Below, piece after piece: positions 60,683-64,000 of a stretch of DNA of 64,000 bases. The position numbers were made by a program, and so were the translations under genes. The DNA comes from DASSUW01 sp036257565 (GTDB lineage: Bacteria; Actinomycetota; Thermoleophilia; Solirubrobacterales; Solirubrobacteraceae). The notes beneath the pieces were generated by a model. It searched no databases, was not told the origin of the DNA, and saw only the letters and a program-made list of their open reading frames with translations. The stretch is from NCBI GenBank assembly GCA_036257565.1, contig DATAFH010000085.1:1-64000 (forward strand), read 5' to 3'. Within the stretch, counting starts at the first letter, position 1. Every line of letters begins with the position of its first letter.

Positions 60683-61684
60683 CTAGAGCGCGGTCTTGAG
60701 GGCGTTCTCGAACGCCGTAAGCCCGAACGAGCCCTCGAGGCGAGCCGTGATCCGGCCCTGGGAGTCCACGACGAAGAGCCACGGCTCGGTGCGCAGCCGG
60801 AACGCCTTCAGCGGCTCGCGCAGGCCGACCTGCGGGTTGTTGTCGATGTAGACCTCCTGGTGGATGAACTCCACCCGGTCGCCGTACTTGGCCTGCAGCT
60901 GCAGCGCCACGTCGGTCACCGGCCCGCAGACGCGCGACTGGCAGAGCTGCGGCGTGGCGAAGAGCAGGGCGACCGGCTTGGTGCCGACGACCTGGTCGAA
61001 CGAGGTCTTATGCATCTCGCTGGGCGGCGTGCGCGTGTCAAGCAGGTCGCGGTTGCCCTTGACCGACTCGAGCGTGTCCGTCTTGACCTTGGGCGGCGCC
61101 TCGCCGACGTCGGGGATCGCGTCGGCCTGCTTCGTGGTCACCTGCACCTTGGCCGGCGCCGCCACGTAGGAGTCACCCTGGCGCGTGACGACCAGCACGT
61201 CGTAGGCGCCCTGGCGCCGGAAACGGACCTGCGCCTGGTAGACGGCCGCGAACGGGTCGCTCTCCTCCGCCGCCTGCTTCGACCGGTAGCGCGGCTCGGT
61301 GACCAGCACGTCGGCGGGCGCCGCGAACGGGCCCTGCGCGCGCGAGCCGGACGCCGGCGCCACGTAGACGGCGGTCGGCCCGTAGACGAACTGGCCCTCG
61401 TTGTCGATCACGCCGAAGGCGAGCCGGTCGCGCCCGACCGTGAAGACCGACGTGGCGAGGCCGACCTCGACCGTGCCACCGCCACGCACCTCGTTGGCGA
61501 TCTGCTGCAGGGTGCGGCCCTTCGCGGGCGGGAAGTCGGACGCCTCGACCGCCTGGGCGGCCTGGACCCGCTCCCGCAGGCCGCCCTCGGCCGGCACCTG
61601 GGAGGCCCCGCCGTCCGACGACGCCTCGCTGCCGCCACAACCCCCCAGCGCGAGCAGCAGCGCTACGAGCACCAGCCTCCTCAT
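60683..61684 (-). CDS. Lipoprotein with thioredoxin-like C-terminal domain
   Basis: 333 residues. Lipobox LGGC (ALLLALGGCGGS), then an Ig-like middle region, and from about 215 a thioredoxin-like fold: KPVALLFATPQLCQSRVCGP holds a Cys-x4-Cys pair instead of CxxC, and RTEPWLFVVDSQGRITARLE is the later strand. SCO-like proteins that carry copper share a Cys-x3-Cys pattern, so a metal or redox role at the outer membrane face is plausible. Encoded with the large membrane protein, perhaps as its partner. Confidence 0.8.
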   Translation of the reverse strand: MRRLVLVALLLALGGCGGSEASSDGGASQVPAEGGLRERVQAAQAVEASDFPPAKGRTLQQIANEVRGGGTVEVGLATSVFTVGRDRLAFGVIDNEGQFVYGPTAVYVAPASGSRAQGPFAAPADVLVTEPRYRSKQAAEESDPFAAVYQAQVRFRRQGAYDVLVVTRQGDSYVAAPAKVQVTTKQADAIPDVGEAPPKVKTDTLESVKGNRDLLDTRTPPSEMHKTSFDQVVGTKPVALLFATPQLCQSRVCGPVTDVALQLQAKYGDRVEFIHQEVYIDNNPQVGLREPLKAFRLRTEPWLFVVDSQGRITARLEGSFGLTAFENALKTAL

Positions 61685-61706
61685 CAGGCCGATGAGGGTA
61701 GCTACG

Positions 61707-62330
61707 TCACATCGGCTGGTTGTCCAGGCTCCGCCACAGGTACAGGCAGGCGCGCGTGCGGTACGGGCGCCACGGCTCGGCCAGCACCTGCAGGTCGGCC
61801 GGAGGCGGGGGAGCGGCGAGCCCGTACGCGCGCATGGCCGCGTTGCGCACCCCGAGGTCACCCGTGGGCAGGACGTCGGGCCGGTGGAGCGTGAACATCA
61901 GGAACATGTGGGCGGTCCACTCGCCGATCCCCTTGACCGCGGTCAGCTCGCGGATCACCTCGCCGTCGGGCAGCTCGTCGAGCCGGTCGAGCTCGATCTC
62001 GCCGGACAGGACGTGCTCGGCCAGCGACCGCAGGTAGGTGACCTTCGCGCGCGAGAAGCCGCACGCCACCCGTAGCTCGTCGGGGTCGTCACCGAGGATC
62101 TGCTCGGGCGTCGGCGTGTGGCCGCCGAAGCGCTCGAGCAGCCGCCCCCAGATCGACGCCGCCGCCTTGACGGACAGCTGCTGGCCGGTGATCGAGCGCA
62201 CGAGCGCGCCGTACTGCTCGTCCGGGCGGCCGCGGCGGTCCGGCTCGTCCGGGAGCGGGCCACCGAAGCCGTCGATCAGGCCCGCCATCACCGGATCCGC
62301 GTGGTACAGGTGGCTGTCCGGTGCCTTCAC
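61707..62330 (-). CDS. DNA-3-methyladenine glycosylase (AlkA-type, HhH-GPD)
   Basis: 207 residues from GTG 62330. A base-excision glycosylase that removes alkylated purines. Helix-hairpin-helix AVKGIGEWTAHMFLM (about 131-145) and the catalytic Asp158 in VLPTGDLGVRNA are intact, with ITGQQLSVKAAASIWGRL before them. It lacks AlkA's N-terminal TBP-like domain, giving the short MAG2/AlkC-like length. Confidence 0.93.
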   Translation of the reverse strand: MKAPDSHLYHADPVMAGLIDGFGGPLPDEPDRRGRPDEQYGALVRSITGQQLSVKAAASIWGRLLERFGGHTPTPEQILGDDPDELRVACGFSRAKVTYLRSLAEHVLSGEIELDRLDELPDGEVIRELTAVKGIGEWTAHMFLMFTLHRPDVLPTGDLGVRNAAMRAYGLAAPPPPADLQVLAEPWRPYRTRACLYLWRSLDNQPM

Positions 62331-62355
62331 GGCGGGGCAGGCTAGCCTGATCGCG

Positions 62356-62802
62356 ATGGGCCGCCTGCTGCTCGCCGTGCCCCTCGTGCTGCTCGCCGGC
62401 TGCGGTGGGGGAGAGGGCGGCGGGCCGACGAAGGAGCAGTTCGTCTCCGACGCCAACCGGATCTGTCGCGAGGGGGAGGCGAAGATCGCCGAGACCGCGG
62501 GCGAGGGCGCCGCGACCTCGCGGGGCGTGATCGCCGACCGGCTCGAAGCCACCGCGGAGGAGTACGCGCCCTACCTCGAGCGCCTGCGCGAGCTCGACGC
62601 GCCCGCCGAGCTCGAGTCGGGCTGGAGCCGGTTCCTCGACGGGGTGGGGGAGGCCTTCGACCTCATCCCACAGCTGGCCGACGCCACGCGCGAGCGCGAC
62701 CGCAACACGCTCGCCGAGCTGACGGCGAAGTTCTCGCAGATCGCCGAGGACACGCGCCCGTTCGCGCAGGAGAACGGGCTCAGCGACTGCCTGCCGAGCT
62801 GA
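62356..62802 (+). CDS. Small lipoprotein
   Basis: 148 residues with lipobox LLAGC (LLLAVPLVLLAGCGGG). The mature part has one conserved-looking block (FVSDANRICREGEAKIAETA) and is otherwise helical (ELESGWSRFLDGVGEAFDLI), with two cysteines (CREG and SDCLPS) that may form a disulfide. Resembles a widespread actinobacterial lipoprotein family of unknown role. Convergent with the HemQ gene, with no gap. Confidence 0.75.
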   Translation: MGRLLLAVPLVLLAGCGGGEGGGPTKEQFVSDANRICREGEAKIAETAGEGAATSRGVIADRLEATAEEYAPYLERLRELDAPAELESGWSRFLDGVGEAFDLIPQLADATRERDRNTLAELTAKFSQIAEDTRPFAQENGLSDCLPS

Positions 62803-63495
62803 TCAGGCGCTCAGCTCGACGGTGAGCGGCGTGCCGTCGAGCGCGTTGAGCGCCCGCTCGACCGAGCACGACACGCACGTGAAGGTCGGGGTGTCGCGCT
62901 TGGTGTAGGCCGAGGCCTCGGTTGTCCGTAGCCGCTGCACGAGGTCGAGGAACGAGGCCGGCTCGTCGGTCTCGAAGGCGACCACGAACTCCTGGTCGTC
63001 GAGGCCGAACGAGTAGCTCGTGTTGAGGTCGATCTCCGGGTACTCACGGCCGACCTTGATGTGCTCCTGCATGATGCGCCAGCGCTCGTCTGGCGGGATC
63101 CGGTACCACTCGCGCGTCTTCACGAACGGGTAGACGAACAGGTACTTGCCGTGCGCCGGCCGGACCTCGAGCCGCGACTCGTGCGAGTACTCCGACGGCT
63201 TGGTGAGCGCGAGGTAGGAGTAGGGCGTCTCGCACCACTTCATGAGCCCGCTCTGCCCGAGCACGACGTGGAACTCGTGGATGCGCTCGAGGTTGGTGGC
63301 CTGGCTGAGCAGCATCAGGTCGGCGTCCCCGCGCGTGCCGACCAGCGAGAACGCGCGCAGCAGGCGCTCCCCCGCGAAGTCCTCGCAGGCGGCCATGAAC
63401 TCGCGCTTGTGCTGGGTGCGCTCGGCCTCGTCGAGCCGGCGCCACGCCGGGTCGACCTTCAAAAAGGTGTACTTGACGAAGTGGCGTTCGGGCAT
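62803..63495 (-). CDS. Chlorite-dismutase-family heme protein (HemQ/ChdC-like)
   Basis: 230 residues from ATG 63495. ADLMLLSQATNLERIHEFHV and YPFVKTREWYRIPPDERWRI match the coproheme-decarboxylase (HemQ/ChdC) branch, which makes heme b in actinobacteria. The last 25 residues (TFTCVSCSVERALNAL) add a CVSC motif not usual in HemQ. ATG 63513 is a possible earlier start. Confidence 0.9.
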   Translation of the reverse strand: MPERHFVKYTFLKVDPAWRRLDEAERTQHKREFMAACEDFAGERLLRAFSLVGTRGDADLMLLSQATNLERIHEFHVVLGQSGLMKWCETPYSYLALTKPSEYSHESRLEVRPAHGKYLFVYPFVKTREWYRIPPDERWRIMQEHIKVGREYPEIDLNTSYSFGLDDQEFVVAFETDEPASFLDLVQRLRTTEASAYTKRDTPTFTCVSCSVERALNALDGTPLTVELSA

Positions 63496-63562
63496 CGTGC
63501 CGGCTCCAAGCATAGGGTTAGCCGAACCGATGCCCTCTGCACGTGCCCGTAGGATGGGCGCG

Positions 63563-64000
63563 ATGAGGGTCGCCCTCGTCTCCCCGTACTCGTGGACGTA
63601 CCCCGGCGGCGTGACGCGCCATATCGAGGCGCTCGCGGCCGAGCTGCCGAGGGGTGGCCACGAGGTCCGCGTGTTCGCCCCGTTCGACCGCGAGGGCCGC
63701 GCCACCGCGCTGCGGCACCGCGGCGCTCACCCGCAGGCGCGCCGTGCGCCGGAGTGGCTCGTGCCGCTGGGCGGGACGATCGGGTGGCCGTTGAACGGCG
63801 CGGTCTCCAACCTCGCGGGCACGCCATCCGCCGTGTCCGCGCTGAGGCGCGAGCTGCGCGCCTACGCGCCGGACGTCGTGCACGTGCACGAGCCGATCGC
63901 CCCCGTCATCGGGTGGGACGCCGTCACCAGCACGGACGCGCCGCTCGTCGGCACCTTCCACTGCTACTCGGAGGCGGTTCCGCCACACCTCGTCGCGGTG
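63563..64000 (+). CDS. Glycosyltransferase (GT4 type), 5' part only
   Basis: 146 codons before the window ends. VALVSPYSWTYPGGVTRHIE is the glycine-rich GT-B opening of family GT4 (PimA/GlgA-like), and YAPDVVHVHEPIAPVIGWDA is the middle motif; the donor-binding half is outside. Probably a lipid or polysaccharide mannosyl/glucosyltransferase. Divergent from the HemQ gene. Confidence 0.85.
   Translation, partial: MRVALVSPYSWTYPGGVTRHIEALAAELPRGGHEVRVFAPFDREGRATALRHRGAHPQARRAPEWLVPLGGTIGWPLNGAVSNLAGTPSAVSALRRELRAYAPDVVHVHEPIAPVIGWDAVTSTDAPLVGTFHCYSEAVPPHLVAV

Overview
The window is very G+C-rich bacterial DNA, densely packed with genes on both strands. GTG starts are common, and many gene pairs join by ATGA, GTGA or TAGTG. 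The content is actinobacterial: ECF sigma factors, a HemQ-type protein, DUF3618/DUF4235/holin envelope proteins, acyl-CoA metabolism and a BolA/monothiol-glutaredoxin/IscA set. My best guess is a soil actinomycete of the Thermoleophilia (Solirubrobacter/Conexibacter-like). That placement is inference from gene content; there is no rRNA to confirm it.

Layout. 1-25: 3' end of a tRNA. 0.1-5.6 kb: FAD oxidoreductase and PAS/GAF/PP2C phosphatase, the scar of a glucose dehydrogenase gene, and an uncharacterised membrane protein. 5.6-10.6 kb: acetoacetyl-CoA synthetase, a HipA-like kinase with a DUF3037 partner, a PQQ-type sugar dehydrogenase and an MBL hydrolase. 10.7-11.1 kb: tandem array of a 61-bp repeat. 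11.1-14.4 kb: amino-acid dehydrogenase, an ECF sigma factor fused to a zinc anti-sigma motif, glycine-rich heptads and a membrane segment, and ArfB. 14.4-20.3 kb: beta-propeller, AceE-like E1, L-2-hydroxyglutarate oxidase and an MFS pump. 20.4-28.3 kb: broken LuxR regulator, epimerase, NUDIX, rubredoxin, spermidine-synthase-like protein, papain-like peptidase, BioF, a solo biotin carrier, PlsC. 28.4-41.5 kb: MFS pump with tandem operators, then acyl-CoA genes (SDR, acyl-CoA dehydrogenase, enoyl-CoA hydratase, carboxyltransferase, BKACE, CaiB transferase, thioesterase) mixed with decayed genes. 41.7-48.3 kb: secreted and DUF2804 proteins, nitrilase plus TetR with a palindromic operator, a five-gene envelope cassette, a glycosyltransferase. 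48.3-57 kb: DegV, epimerase, YciI/ECF pair, alcohol dehydrogenase/MtnA pair, ABC exporter, a decayed secreted hydrolase. 57-64 kb: Grx/BolA/IscA, secreted and membrane proteins, AlkA, HemQ, and the start of a glycosyltransferase.

Two themes recur. First, a modular intergenic repeat with a roughly 61-bp period appears at five places, always downstream of genes; at one of them it abuts a truncated regulator. Second, several genes are clearly broken: glucose dehydrogenase, LuxR regulator, diguanylate cyclase, a secreted alpha/beta hydrolase and two secreted-protein remnants. Functionally, BKACE chemistry can release acetoacetate, which the acetoacetyl-CoA synthetase could reactivate; the solo biotin carrier, BioF and the carboxyltransferase subunit point to biotin-dependent carboxylation; MtnA with an overlapping alcohol dehydrogenase suggests methylthioribose salvage.
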